Positions 8,827 to 17,849 are shown, counted from the first letter of the stretch. The stretch: DNA of 64,000 bases from Luteibacter anthropi (GCF_011759365.1 NZ_JAARLZ010000006.1:186001-250000); one strand, 5' to 3'. Notes: generated by a model not told the origin, from the sequence alone. Made by a program: numbers and translations.

Positions 8827-9079
8827 CCAATTCAACTGAATGCCTCAGGCGGAGGAGAGCTGCCTCAAACATCTTTCCCGCATCTCCGGTGGGAGCAAGG
8901 TTTGGAACAATTTCACGCTGAACGTTGGTGATCTGTCCAAGAGGCATGTCAGGCATTCCAACCGCCTCGGCCAAACCTTGGACGATTGCCCCTAGAGTCT
9001 CGATGGCTAAAAGGGTGCCCTTTGCGAAAGCGGCGAGGTTTTCGGGGTGATTAAGCGCGTCGTTGCTGTTGCTTTCCAT
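8777..9079 (-). CDS. small helical protein of unknown function (phage moron)
   Basis: 100 residues from ATG 9079, preceded by a strong AGGGAGAG ribosome-binding site on the minus strand. A longer start at 9121 lacks one. The protein is helical (AAFAKGTLLAIETLGAIVQGL, FEAALLRLRHSVELVKQVQ). It is transcribed against the tail operon and divergently from the lipoprotein gene at 9261, the layout of an independently expressed moron. No family recognised. Confidence 0.65.
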   Translation of the reverse strand: MESNSNDALNHPENLAAFAKGTLLAIETLGAIVQGLAEAVGMPDMPLGQITNVQREIVPNLAPTGDAGKMFEAALLRLRHSVELVKQVQSEARGQGGGAS

Positions 9080-9171
9080 TCTTCTCTCCCTGTAGGTAAG
9101 TCCGGTCCCGCCCCCTAGCAACCACGCTCGGGCGTCCGGCCCATCATCGTAAGGGCGGCATTGCTTTCGAT

Positions 9172-9191
9172 CTGTAGGCCAACACCTACAG
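9172..9191. promoter_or_regulatory. inverted repeat in the divergent moron promoter region
   Basis: Perfect 7-bp arms CTGTAGG and CCTACAG separated by six bases, lying between the divergent genes at 9079 and 9261. A TAGAAT element at 9226-9231 could be a -10 box for the lipoprotein gene. It may be an operator; inference only. Confidence 0.35.
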
Positions 9192-9260
9192 AAATTGCCG
9201 AAATGCGGCCTTCGCGCGGGTTGGGTAGAATCGGCTTCTCAGCACAGGAAGGAGATTGAG

Positions 9261-9602
9261 ATGCGGAAAGTGTGGATGTCTCTGGCGCTCGTCGCCTTGA
9301 GCGGGTGCTCAACGATTTCCGAAATTCGTCAGAAGCCGGCATATGCGACTTTCCAGGCGACGAAGGCCGCGAAGCAGGTAGCTGAATGCGTCCGAGATGG
9401 GTGGCAGGAACAGTCCTTCGGCGGTCCTTCGATGGTCATGATTCAAGAGGGCAACGGCCGCTTGACCGTCATTTCGCCCGCAGGCGGCCCTCCTCTCGAG
9501 ATAGTCGATATAACCGAGAACACCGCTTCCCTTTATTTCTCTGGAGGGATCTTTGAATCACGAAAGAAGCGAAGAGCTGAAGTCCTAAAGCAATGCATCT
9601 AA
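9261..9602 (+). CDS. small lipoprotein (phage moron)
   Basis: 113 residues. ATG 9261 follows AAGGAGA by about 6 bp, which decides the start. A short signal peptide runs MRKVWMSLALVALSGC with lipobox LSGC (acylated Cys16), then a beta-rich domain with a YFSGGIFESRKKRRAEVLKQC end. It sits within a late tail operon with its own terminator. Phage lipoproteins in such positions are often superinfection-exclusion factors that block outer-membrane receptors; that role is a guess here. Confidence 0.75.
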   Translation: MRKVWMSLALVALSGCSTISEIRQKPAYATFQATKAAKQVAECVRDGWQEQSFGGPSMVMIQEGNGRLTVISPAGGPPLEIVDITENTASLYFSGGIFESRKKRRAEVLKQCI

Positions 9603-9603
9603 C

Positions 9604-9628
9604 AAAGCCCCGTAAGGGGCTTTTTTTT
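9604..9628 (+). terminator. rho-independent terminator after the lipoprotein gene
   Basis: Arms AAAGCCCC (9604-9611) and GGGGCTTT (9616-9623), GTAA loop, run of eight T. It lies only about 10 bp before the start of the tail gene I homologue. Confidence 0.9.
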
Positions 9629-9638
9629 GGAGAAAAAT

Positions 9639-10325
9639 GTGAGCGCAACGACGATTCGTTTTTCAGGAATGCTGGCTAAGAAGTTCGGACGAGAGCACCG
9701 GGTATTTCTCGACACGAATTCACCACGCGAAGCAATGAGATGGTGGTTTAGCCAATTTCCCGCAGCCCGTTCGTTGCTGTTGAAGATGGAGCGTGACGGC
9801 GTTGGTGTAGCAATTTTTACCGGGACCGCAACTTCCCAGAAGAACATCGGGCTTGACCAGGTTGGCGAATCAGCTGGAGGCTTCATCAGAATTTCGCCTG
9901 CGATTGCTGGCGCGAAGGCTGGCGGCCTACAAGTCATTCTTGGCGCCGCCTTAATCACCGTTGCTTCGATCGCATCTGGCGGCATCGCAGCGGCGTTTAC
10001 TGCAAACGGCCTGTGGGGAGGCGCCGTAGCGACAACCGGCCTTGCCCTGGCAGTGGGCGGCGTAGTCCAGATGCTCAGCCCCCAGCCCAAGGCTCGGAAG
10101 CCAGCCGACTCCCCCGAAAATCAGGCATCCGACATCTTCAACGGCGCAGTGAACACAACGGCGCAGGGCAACTGCGTGCCGGTGCTCTACGGCGGCCCGA
10201 TGGAGATCGGTAGTGTCGTGATCTCGGCTGGCATTGAGGCCATGGACTACAGCTCCCGGCCCTCGAATGTCGGGCTGGGGACCGCCAATGGATCGCAGAA
10301 GCTGACGCCGTACGACCCGGACTGA
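9639..10325 (+). CDS. tail assembly protein (lambda gpI-like)
   Basis: 228 residues from GTG 9639, with GGAG at 9629-9632; TTG 9627 is a weaker alternative because it sits in the terminator. The ubiquitin-like N-terminal half (IRFSGMLAKKFGREHRVFL, SPREAMRWW) and the hydrophobic Gly/Ala centre (VILGAALITVASIASGGIAA) are the hallmarks of gpI. The C-terminal GNCVPVLYGG-type segment is also conserved. It is needed for tail-tip assembly with J. Translation follows the moron terminator, so the late transcript must read through it. Confidence 0.9.
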   Translation: MSATTIRFSGMLAKKFGREHRVFLDTNSPREAMRWWFSQFPAARSLLLKMERDGVGVAIFTGTATSQKNIGLDQVGESAGGFIRISPAIAGAKAGGLQVILGAALITVASIASGGIAAAFTANGLWGGAVATTGLALAVGGVVQMLSPQPKARKPADSPENQASDIFNGAVNTTAQGNCVPVLYGGPMEIGSVVISAGIEAMDYSSRPSNVGLGTANGSQKLTPYDPD

Positions 10326-10350
10326 CCACATCCCGTCATTCATTTTCCAA

Positions 10351-10376
10351 AGCCCGCCCTATGCGGGCTTTTTTTA
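10351..10376 (+). terminator. rho-independent terminator after gene I homologue
   Basis: Arms AGCCCGC and GCGGGCT around CCTAT, followed by seven T. It separates I from the Rha cassette. Confidence 0.9.
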
Positions 10377-10470
10377 TGCGCAGCCTAGGCCCGTACAGCC
10401 GAAGACCTGGCTATCTCTCCTATGCCGGGCTGGCCGCGTATTCCTTTCTCTTGGAGAGGCTGGAGACCCC

Positions 10471-10977
10471 ATGAGCAACGTGATCCATTTGGTGATGAAC
10501 GATAGCGACGTGCGCGCGAGCTCCTTGGAACTGGCCCAGCGGCTCGGCATCCAGCACAAGAACGTTTTGGGCATGGTTCGTCGATACGCCAGTGACTTCA
10601 AGGAGCTTGGAAGGGTCGCGTTTGAGACGCGATCCTTCGATACGGCTGGTGGTGCTCAGAAGCGGGAGACGGCGCTGCTCAACGAAGACCAGTGCTATCT
10701 ACTTCTCTCCTTCAGTCGAAACACGCCATTGATTCGCTCGCTCAAGGTCGAACTGGTGCGGGCTTTCGGCCGTGCACGGCAAGCAGGGGCAGCATATTCC
10801 ATGACGGTCTGGCAGGAACTTCAGAAGGTACAGCTCGAAGATGCCGATTCGCGGGTCCGGGCATCCTTCGGAAGCAAACTCATGCTTGATCGAAAGAGAG
10901 CGCTTCCGGGTCTCCGCACTCGCCGAGCGTCACTGGAGAACGCGTTCGCGCCGGATATGTTCCGTCTCACTGGCTGA
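10471..10977 (+). CDS. rha: Rha-family phage regulatory protein
   Basis: 168 residues. The first ~95 are the Rha domain (VRASSLELAQRLGIQHKNVL, then the NEDQCYLLLSFSRNTPL motif after a GAQKRET strand). The remainder is a basic helical tail. Rha proteins are phage regulators originally linked to infection of hosts lacking IHF. Here it stands alone between I and J, bounded on both sides by terminators, so it is a cassette rather than part of the structural operon. Position outside the early region is unusual. Confidence 0.85.
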   Translation: MSNVIHLVMNDSDVRASSLELAQRLGIQHKNVLGMVRRYASDFKELGRVAFETRSFDTAGGAQKRETALLNEDQCYLLLSFSRNTPLIRSLKVELVRAFGRARQAGAAYSMTVWQELQKVQLEDADSRVRASFGSKLMLDRKRALPGLRTRRASLENAFAPDMFRLTG

Positions 10978-11001
10978 TTCCCGATTCCTTCGCTGACTAA
11001 A

Positions 11002-11024
11002 CCCCGCCTTGAGCGGGTTTTTTT
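11002..11024 (+). terminator. rho-independent terminator after rha
   Basis: CCCGC (11003-11007) pairs with GCGGG (11013-11017), with flanking A/T pairs and a run of T. It ends within about 10 bp of the J start. Confidence 0.85.
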
Positions 11025-11035
11025 ATGGAGCCCGC

Positions 11036-14000
11036 ATGGGATACGAGCACTTCATCACCGGTGCCAAGGGCGGCGGCAGCGCCCACACGCCTGTAGAGGC
11101 TCCCGACACCCTCCGCTCGATCTCATACTTCCAGGTGGAGGACGCGCTGTCCGAGGGCGAGATCGGCGGACTGGTGAACGGTCTGCAATCGGTGAAGCTC
11201 GACGGCACGCCCGTGGCCAATGCCGATGGCACGTTGAATTTCACGAGCGTCTCGGTCCAGCAGCGTACCGGCACGCAGGACCAGACGTATGTGCCGGGCT
11301 ACGGTGACGTGAAGAACGAGATCGGCATCTCGACGGAGCTGAAGTCGGCCACGCCGTGGGTGCGTGCTGTCTCGAACCGCGAGCTGTCGGCGGTCGCCAT
11401 CACGCTGCAGGTCGATTCGATCCAGCAGAGCAACACCAAGAACGGTGACATCAACGGCTATCTGATCGCATACTCCATTGACGTGCAGACTGACGGCGGC
11501 GCGTGGCAGACGGTCATCAATAGCGCCTTCAACGGCAAGGCGTCCGCCCCGTACCAGCGCACGCACCGGATCGACCTGCCAGCGGCGACGACCGGCTGGA
11601 ATGTGCGCGTGCGCCGGCTGACGGCCAATGCCAACAGTGCGACTATCGCGGACACGACTCGCGTCGTCTCGATCACGGAGATCATCGACGCCAAGCTGCG
11701 CTATCCGAACACCGCCTACGTGGCGATCAGCGGGGACGCCTCGCAGTTTTCCAACGTACCAGCCCGGTCTTATGTTTGCTGGGGCCGGATCATCCGCGTG
11801 CCAAGCAACTACGACCCCCAGACGCGGGCGTATACCGGTGCATGGGATGGAACGCTGAAACCCGCCTGGACGGATAACCCGGCCTGGGTGCTGTACGACA
11901 TGATCCTCAACAACCGCTTCGGCCTGGGCGACCGTATCGATGCGTCGCTGGTCGACAAATGGGAGCTGTATCGCATCGCGCAGTACTGCGACCAGCTGGT
12001 CGGCGACGGCAAGGGAGGCCAGGAGCCGCGATTTCGTTGCAGCGCGTACCTCCAGACTCGGCAGGATGGATTCAAACTCCTGAGCGACCTCGCCTCCATC
12101 GTGCGCGGCGTGAGCTACTGGATGGGCGGCTCGTTGACGACCGTGGCCGACATGCCTGCGGATCCGGTGTATCCGTACACCGCCGCGAACGTCATCGGCG
12201 GCCGATTCACGTACCAGAGCAGCGCACGGAAGACGCGGTGCTCGGCGGCACTGGTCACCTGGAACGACCCAGCGAATAGCTATAAGCAGGCCGTGGAGTA
12301 CGTCGAGGACACGGCAGCCATTGCCCGCTACGGCCTGCAGCAGGTCGAGCTGGTGGCCATGGGCTGCACGAGCCAGGGGCAGGCGCACCGCGCTGGCCTC
12401 TGGGCGATCACGACGAGCCAGGTCGAGACCGACTCGGTGACGTTTGCCGTGGGCCTGGACGGCCTGCGCGCGGCACCCGGGCAGATCATCACCGTGCAGG
12501 ACCCCAACCGATCAGGCGCGAGGCAGGGCGGACGCCTGAGCGCAGCCACGGCCGGCATGGTGACCGTGGACCGGTCGCCGGATCAGGTGGCCGTCGGCGA
12601 CACACTCACCGTCGTGCGGCCCACCGGCCTCTCCGAGACGCGGACGATCAGCCGTATCGACGGGCGCGATCTCTACGTCTCCCAGGGTTTCACCGAGATT
12701 CCGGTGGCGCAATCGGTTTGGTCCGTGGAGAGCGGCACCCTGGCGCTGCAGACGTTCCGGGTGCTGTCGGTGACGGAGGACACTTCCGGCGACAAGATCC
12801 AATTCACGATCAGCGCGATCCAGCACAACGCGAGCAAATTCGCCCACATTGACGACGGTGCGCAGATCCAGATTCCACCGATCAGCAAGCTGCCGGTGGG
12901 GACGCAGGTGCCGCCGACCAATGTCCGGATATCGTCGCATCAGGTGGTAGAGCAGGGCATCGCCAACAACGTGATGACCATCGAGTGGACCGCTGCGGCC
13001 GGCGCCGCGCTCTACAAAGTTGAGTGGCAGAAGGACAGCGGCCAGTGGATCCAGGCGGGCACGGTGGCCACGACATCGGTGGACGTGGTGGGGATCTACA
13101 CGGGCACGTATGTGGCCAGGGTGACCGCGTTCAACAACGGCAATACGCCGTCGCTCGCCGCGCTCAGTCAGCCCACGGCGGTCACCGGCAAGACGGGTTC
13201 GCCGCCGGCACTGGTGAGCCTCAAGGCGACGGCGCTGCCCTTCGGCATAGCTCTAGATTGGGCATTCCCGGAGGGGGCGAGTGACACGCAGCGCACGGAG
13301 ATCTTTGCCAGCACGTCGGCAGTGCGCCCGGATGTCGCCGGCACGCTGGCCTACAAGATGGGCGACTACGCTTATCCCGGCGATCACACCGAGCTGCATG
13401 GACTCGCAGCCGGCGCGTCCCTGTTTTTCTGGGGGCGGATCGTGGACAAGGCCGGCAATGTCGGACCGTTTTACCCGCCCACCGGTGCGGTCAACGGGCA
13501 GAGCGTCACGGACCCCGATGCCCTGCAGGACTACTGGCGCAACACCATCGGGCGGGGTGCCTTGCAAAAGGAGCTGATGACCGAAATCGATGCCGCAAAC
13601 GGTGTGGCCGGGCAGGTGCAACAGCAGGCCAAGGACATCGTCAAAAACGCGCAGGACATCGCCAAGGAGATTTTGGACCGGCAGTCCGCCGACCAGGGCC
13701 TCGGATCATTTATCACGACGGTCAGCCAGAAAGCGGACGACACGGCCGCCCAGGTCAGCAGGCTGACCACGCGCACCGGAGACGCCGAGAACAACATCGT
13801 GACGTTGCAGCGCACGACTGGAGAGCAAGCTACACAGCTTAGCCAGCTTGGGACCATGGTCGGCCAGCACACTGCGTCGATCACCAACTTGCAACAGACG
13901 CAGGCGAATCAGGCCAACCAGATCAGTGAGCTGCAAGTTTCCTCGGCGCCCCCAGTGAAGGCCGGCGCCGACAGCACGAAGGCGGGGGCCAATGTACGCA

Positions 14001-14578
14001 AGGCGGGGATCTACACATACTCCGTCGCGCGCGTCGATGGCGACCTCGCCCAAGCCATCAAGACGGAGCAATTGACCGCGCAGGTGGGTGCATACTCGGC
14101 ACAGATCCAGACGATCCAGCAGGCGCAGGCTACCCTCGACGGCAAGGTGTCTGCCTCGGTTGTCACCAAGGTGGGTGTTACGTCGGATGGCAAGTACTAC
14201 CAGGCGGGTTTTGGCCTTGGCATCGACAACAGCGGTGGCACGGTGCAATCGCAGTTCCTGGTGACGGTGGATACGTTCGCCATTATCGGTTCCTCGGCAG
14301 GCGGATCGACCACTTATCCCTTTGTATTTCAGGGTGGGCAGCTGTTCCTCTCGCAGGCATTGATCGGCAAGGGTTGGATCACGGACGCGATGATCGGCAA
14401 CTCGATCCAGGCGACTGCCGTAGACAGCTTGGGCAGGCCAATATGGGAGCTCAACAAAACGACCGGCTTCGTCCAGCGCAGTGCAGACGCAACAGGGTCG
14501 TCTGAGCTGACCGCCAAGTCCCTGAACTTTTACGATCCCAACGGAACTTTGCGTGTCCGCCTAGGGAGGTGGACGTAA
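11036..14578 (+). CDS. host specificity / tail tip protein (lambda gpJ-like)
   Basis: 1180 residues from ATG 11036, with GGAG at 11027-11030; a TTG at 11009 lies inside the terminator. The N-terminal TLRSISYFQVEDALSEGEIG and the VFNNRFGLGDRID-like segment (LNNRFGLGDRID) are the conserved hub domains. Two fibronectin-III-like domains lie at about 625-815. A coiled-coil region (QVQQQAKDIVKNAQDIAKEI) and a DUF1983-type central fibre domain follow to the C-terminus. J forms the central tip and binds the receptor, so the C-terminal third is the host-range determinant. Confidence 0.95.
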   Translation: MGYEHFITGAKGGGSAHTPVEAPDTLRSISYFQVEDALSEGEIGGLVNGLQSVKLDGTPVANADGTLNFTSVSVQQRTGTQDQTYVPGYGDVKNEIGISTELKSATPWVRAVSNRELSAVAITLQVDSIQQSNTKNGDINGYLIAYSIDVQTDGGAWQTVINSAFNGKASAPYQRTHRIDLPAATTGWNVRVRRLTANANSATIADTTRVVSITEIIDAKLRYPNTAYVAISGDASQFSNVPARSYVCWGRIIRVPSNYDPQTRAYTGAWDGTLKPAWTDNPAWVLYDMILNNRFGLGDRIDASLVDKWELYRIAQYCDQLVGDGKGGQEPRFRCSAYLQTRQDGFKLLSDLASIVRGVSYWMGGSLTTVADMPADPVYPYTAANVIGGRFTYQSSARKTRCSAALVTWNDPANSYKQAVEYVEDTAAIARYGLQQVELVAMGCTSQGQAHRAGLWAITTSQVETDSVTFAVGLDGLRAAPGQIITVQDPNRSGARQGGRLSAATAGMVTVDRSPDQVAVGDTLTVVRPTGLSETRTISRIDGRDLYVSQGFTEIPVAQSVWSVESGTLALQTFRVLSVTEDTSGDKIQFTISAIQHNASKFAHIDDGAQIQIPPISKLPVGTQVPPTNVRISSHQVVEQGIANNVMTIEWTAAAGAALYKVEWQKDSGQWIQAGTVATTSVDVVGIYTGTYVARVTAFNNGNTPSLAALSQPTAVTGKTGSPPALVSLKATALPFGIALDWAFPEGASDTQRTEIFASTSAVRPDVAGTLAYKMGDYAYPGDHTELHGLAAGASLFFWGRIVDKAGNVGPFYPPTGAVNGQSVTDPDALQDYWRNTIGRGALQKELMTEIDAANGVAGQVQQQAKDIVKNAQDIAKEILDRQSADQGLGSFITTVSQKADDTAAQVSRLTTRTGDAENNIVTLQRTTGEQATQLSQLGTMVGQHTASITNLQQTQANQANQISELQVSSAPPVKAGADSTKAGANVRKAGIYTYSVARVDGDLAQAIKTEQLTAQVGAYSAQIQTIQQAQATLDGKVSASVVTKVGVTSDGKYYQAGFGLGIDNSGGTVQSQFLVTVDTFAIIGSSAGGSTTYPFVFQGGQLFLSQALIGKGWITDAMIGNSIQATAVDSLGRPIWELNKTTGFVQRSADATGSSELTAKSLNFYDPNGTLRVRLGRWT

Positions 14579-14851
14579 ATGCCACAGGGACTTCAGTGCT
14601 TTGATGAGGCCGGAAACGTCATCCTGGATCAAACGACACGCGTTGGACGCGTTTTCTATGTGGTGCCGGGGAACCAGAAAGGGGGATCTATCTCCGATGC
14701 CGGGCTACGTCTGGGGCGGCCGTGGGCAAATGCGATCGTGCTGGGGGCTGCAAACATAGGAAGCCTTGGGCCGCAGATCACCATTGACGGAACCACTATT
14801 ACCTACACATCGGCAAATATGCCTTTTTTGATTGCCTACGGGACGTTCTGA
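14579..14851 (+). CDS. small tail-tip associated protein, unknown
   Basis: 90 residues, starting immediately after the J stop. It begins MPQGLQCFDEAGNVILDQTT, and the next protein begins with the same idea (MPTGLQIIGDSGAVQVDES), so the two share an N-terminal module. Predicted all-beta. It probably forms part of the tail tip or a fibre adaptor; no family name is assigned. The stop overlaps the next start (TGATG). Confidence 0.75.
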   Translation: MPQGLQCFDEAGNVILDQTTRVGRVFYVVPGNQKGGSISDAGLRLGRPWANAIVLGAANIGSLGPQITIDGTTITYTSANMPFLIAYGTF

Positions 14852-15537
14852 TGCCTACCGGCCTGCAAATTATCGGCGATTCTGGTGCGGTGCAGGTCGA
14901 TGAGTCTTTCGCTAGCCTTGCTTTGCGCGGGAAGGGTTCGGCCACGTTTGCGACTTACGAGTCCGATCCGAGAGATTCAGCGACTCTCACGGTGACAATT
15001 GCCGGGGAATATCCATTGCTCGCGTACAGGTCTGCATTCCCCGTGGCGCTATGGTACGTGGAGCAATCCGGGGCGAATTGGATTTTCCATCTCATCACCG
15101 CCAAATCGAATGTCGGCCAGAGCTTGCAATGGTATGTGTTCGATAGACCGATTGATATCGGCTCAAAATATGGGCTCCAGGTATTTGATGCTTCTGGTCG
15201 GCTCACGTTCGACGCATTGCAGAAGTACCTACGGGCACGGGACCTGGTCCCGACGTACATGGCGAGCGTGGCATTCGATGGCTACGAAGCGAGGACTTGG
15301 GCAACCATCATGATGGTCACAGGACTGATGTCGGCTGTTTCTCCGATAGGCAATCCTGGGCAAATCGAATGGACGTGGAACGCGTCCCTAAGGTTTACCG
15401 GTGCATCAGTGCTTCCGACGGGGTTTCGCATCGATCAGATCATTGCAGCCACTATCAAGAGCAATGGTCCGAGCCTACCCAACTACGACAATTCTCCGAA
15501 CGGCATCGTGATGCTCGTTGACGTCACCAATTACTGA
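14851..15537 (+). CDS. tail protein, unknown (shares N-terminus with preceding gene)
   Basis: 228 residues. The first ~20 resemble the start of the upstream 90-residue protein (M-P-x-G-L-Q then D/G-x-A/G-x-V). The body is beta-rich with several Trp/Tyr (FPVALWYVEQSGANWIFHL), as in phage tip proteins of related prophages. It is co-transcribed with J and the pyocin-knob fibre. A structural role is inferred from position. Confidence 0.75.
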   Translation: MPTGLQIIGDSGAVQVDESFASLALRGKGSATFATYESDPRDSATLTVTIAGEYPLLAYRSAFPVALWYVEQSGANWIFHLITAKSNVGQSLQWYVFDRPIDIGSKYGLQVFDASGRLTFDALQKYLRARDLVPTYMASVAFDGYEARTWATIMMVTGLMSAVSPIGNPGQIEWTWNASLRFTGASVLPTGFRIDQIIAATIKSNGPSLPNYDNSPNGIVMLVDVTNY

Positions 15538-15544
15538 GGTTTGT

Positions 15545-16015
15545 ATGCCACAGCAACGACCCAATTTCGCCCTTGACGGCGACGACACCACGGGAGCCCT
15601 GCGTAAGCTCGACAACAACTGCGTTGATCTAGATGGCCGGATAGCTGGCGCGCTGCAGGCCGCCGCCAACGCTCAATCGTCGGCAGACGGTGTTGGCACC
15701 CTGCTCAATACCGTGGGCTGGGGTACGGCGCAGCTGCCTGCCATTTCCAGCATCGATGGGGTCAACCGATCGGCGGTGTATAGGTTCATCGCGACGACCC
15801 CAGGCACGCTGCCAACCAACCAGGCTTACGGCACGGTCACCGTACTGTCCTACAGCTCGTCCGATTACACGCAGCTTGCGCAGAGCGTGACGGGTAACGA
15901 GATGGCGTTCCGCTATTACCGCGGAGCGGGTGGCGGTTGGGGTCCATGGTGCCGCGTGTGGCATACTGGCAATACGACGGTTGATTCCAATCAATTCATT
16001 AAAAAGGCACTTTAG
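15545..16015 (+). CDS. tail fibre protein with pyocin-knob domain
   Basis: 156 residues from ATG 15545. Residues about 75-150 contain the knob pattern: YRFIATTPGTLPTNQAYG, then FRYYRGAGGGWGPWCRVWHT and a closing TGN. These domains occur in distal fibres of phages and R-type pyocins. The N-terminal NFALDGDDTTGALRKLDNNC is a helical anchor. It may be a host-recognition fibre working with the C-terminus of J. Confidence 0.85.
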   Translation: MPQQRPNFALDGDDTTGALRKLDNNCVDLDGRIAGALQAAANAQSSADGVGTLLNTVGWGTAQLPAISSIDGVNRSAVYRFIATTPGTLPTNQAYGTVTVLSYSSSDYTQLAQSVTGNEMAFRYYRGAGGGWGPWCRVWHTGNTTVDSNQFIKKAL

Positions 16016-16016
16016 T

Positions 16017-16472
16017 ATGGACATTGATGGTGTTGTGATCTTCAATTTTCTGCCAAACGGGACCATCGTTCCGGATGGCGATCATCAGCCGGCTGTCGGC
16101 GATACACTCGGAGTGCCTTTCACTGCCATTGGCGTGCGACTAGAGCGGATAGATGTCGGCGTGTATCGAATCACGGCACCTGGTGCGCGGTGGCTCGACG
16201 GTTGGAAAGTAGAGATTTTCAAGAACGAAAATAGTGAGAACACTGTCCGAGTTGCCCTCGTCCAAGAAGACGGGGCCGTGGTGATTAAGTGCGTTGACCC
16301 TGAGAGTCGAGAGCCAAAGGACGTGGTGTACATGATGACCGTCCGTATCGGCGTGTCGGGCGCGATCGACTACCTGCCGCCTGCACTGCCGGACGTAGGT
16401 TCCTTTGCGCCATCCATAGGGTTGCCGGATTCGCTCTCCCAACAAGCGGATACTCCAGCTGTTGAGAATTGA
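16017..16472 (+). CDS. phage tail-region protein, unknown
   Basis: 151 residues, starting 1 bp after the fibre stop. Beta-rich with repeated valines and a GDTLGVPFTAIGVRLERIDVG stretch, and a Ser/Pro-rich tail. Similar proteins sit at the end of tail modules in other proteobacterial prophages, as a fibre accessory or chaperone candidate; the function is unknown. This is the last gene of the tail operon. Confidence 0.7.
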   Translation: MDIDGVVIFNFLPNGTIVPDGDHQPAVGDTLGVPFTAIGVRLERIDVGVYRITAPGARWLDGWKVEIFKNENSENTVRVALVQEDGAVVIKCVDPESREPKDVVYMMTVRIGVSGAIDYLPPALPDVGSFAPSIGLPDSLSQQADTPAVEN

Positions 16473-16600
16473 GCACGATCTCGGCGCCTGATGGCGGCAA
16501 TGTCATTTTTAAGCTCGACCAGGGCGCGCAGTGTTCGCGACGAAATCTTCATTCGCAGATAGGCGCCCGATTTCTCTTCTGAAGATGCAGTTCCCATCAC
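16370..16600 (-). CDS. possible small antisense protein
   Basis: About 75 residues. The ATG at 16597 is preceded by a purine-rich AGGGGGAAAGG. The middle part (RALVELKNDIAAIRRRDRAQ) is helical and basic. It overlaps the 3' end of the tail gene on the other strand by about 100 bp, which weakens the case. No family recognised. Confidence 0.25.
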   Translation of the reverse strand: MMGTASSEEKSGAYLRMKISSRTLRALVELKNDIAAIRRRDRAQFSTAGVSACWESESGNPMDGAKEPTSGSAGGR

Positions 16601-16877
16601 CTTTCCCCCTGCCTGGGTCTAAGCTCCCCCTACGAACGTCAGGTTATTGTGACATGAAATGTTTCAGATAGCGGTGAAGCCGATCACTCGATGTGAGACT
16701 GATCCGTTGTAGCCTCGCCGGCATGGCCCACCCATCCATTCGTGTTCCGATCATCTGGCGCCCCGTCATCGGCGGGTGCGTCCACCTGATCGGCACGATC
16801 GATGGCGCTCGCGCTGCCCGAGCATGGTTACAAGCATAAGCTTGTTGCTTGCGGCTCCAATTTCGTTCGGGAAGGGA
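16473..16877. other. transition between tail module and accessory genes
   Basis: There is no well-supported gene apart from the doubtful antisense frame at its left. A 38-residue frame at 16723-16839 (+), containing VPIIWRPVIGGCVHLIGTI, reads like protein but lacks a ribosome-binding site. No terminator or holin/endolysin gene is visible, although lysis genes would be expected here in a complete lambda-like prophage. Confidence 0.4.
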
Positions 16878-17159
16878 CTAGGAACCCTGCTCTTTGTCTA
16901 CTGCGGCGCCCACCACGTCGTCAGCTGGTGCGCGATCCATCCACCTCTTGGGCTTCTTGAGCGCATGCTCGATGGTGCGGGCAAAATGGAACGATACATC
17001 ACCACCCGCACGTAGACGTTCGAATTTTTCAATTGAAACAGCTTTGCCAAGAGCTTCGACTTGGGAGCCGATCGTCACATGGCCTGCGATTTCCAGTTCA
17101 CGTGTAACTAGAGCGAAGTTCTTCTTCCTATTGGCTTGCGTACCCACAGCGCAACTCAC
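16878..17159 (-). CDS. small HTH-like DNA-binding protein
   Basis: 93 residues from GTG 17159. The layout NRKKNFALVTRELE, then QVEALGKAVSIEKFERLR, then HFARTIEHALKKPKRWMD follows small phage-type XRE/Cro-like proteins, which end in a helix with A..IE.AL..P..WMD. The HTH core itself is divergent, so DNA binding is an inference. It is the only repressor-like gene seen next to the tail module. Confidence 0.55.
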   Translation of the reverse strand: MSCAVGTQANRKKNFALVTRELEIAGHVTIGSQVEALGKAVSIEKFERLRAGGDVSFHFARTIEHALKKPKRWMDRAPADDVVGAAVDKEQGS

Positions 17160-17381
17160 GTGATAATTCCAATTCGACTGTAACGCAAATGTTCCAAGAG
17201 CACTGGGATGGGGTTCGTAAGTACCTCATTTGAGTGATTAAATGGAAGCTGAATGGGTCCGCTTGAAAGAGATTTCAGCGCCCACAGCTGAGACTTGCCG
17301 GTCGCTAAGGGGCCGGCCTGGCCGTCCAAAGGTGGACGACCCAGAGAACCCATTCCCATGTTGCTTACGGAGAATATGGCC

Positions 17382-17849
17382 ATGCGTACTCTTCTTGACT
17401 TTACACCGCTTCACCAATCCAGCGTGGGCTTTGATCGGGTCTTCGATCTGCTCGAATCGGCCGCGCGGACCCGGGGAGATAACTACCCGCCTTTTGACTC
17501 GATAAAGCTGGGCGAGGATCGATATCGCATCACCCTAGCCGTCGCTGGTTTCAGTGAAGACGAGCTTGCGGTATCCACCCAAGACAACTCACTGATTGTA
17601 AGTGGTGAACGCAAGCGCGATACCGAGGGTGAATATTTGCACCGTGGTATCGCGGCGCGGGTATTTAGCCGTCGCTTCGAACTCGCTGAGCACGTCCGTG
17701 TTGTTGGCGCGCGCCTGGTCAATGGACTGCTGTCTGTCGACTTGCAGCGAGAGGTGCCGGATGCAATGAAGCCACGTCGGATACCCATCGACGTCGACGA
17801 GTCCGAGGGAGCAGCTGCCATCCGGCAGCTTCGTACTGAAACTGCGTAA
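17382..17849 (+). CDS. hspA: small heat shock protein, Hsp20/IbpA type
   Basis: 155 residues from ATG 17382, with GGAG at 17369-17372 nine bases upstream; ATG 17376 is too close to it. The start MRTLLDFTPLHQSSVGFDRV is the IbpA-type N-terminus. The alpha-crystallin domain spans about 35-130 (ITLAVAGFSEDELAV, and SRRFELAEHV). The I-x-I-like tail is RRIPIDV. It is an ATP-independent holdase. It sits alone in the island with a strong terminator. A mobile copy of a stress chaperone is common in Xanthomonadales islands. Confidence 0.92.
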   Translation: MRTLLDFTPLHQSSVGFDRVFDLLESAARTRGDNYPPFDSIKLGEDRYRITLAVAGFSEDELAVSTQDNSLIVSGERKRDTEGEYLHRGIAARVFSRRFELAEHVRVVGARLVNGLLSVDLQREVPDAMKPRRIPIDVDESEGAAAIRQLRTETA

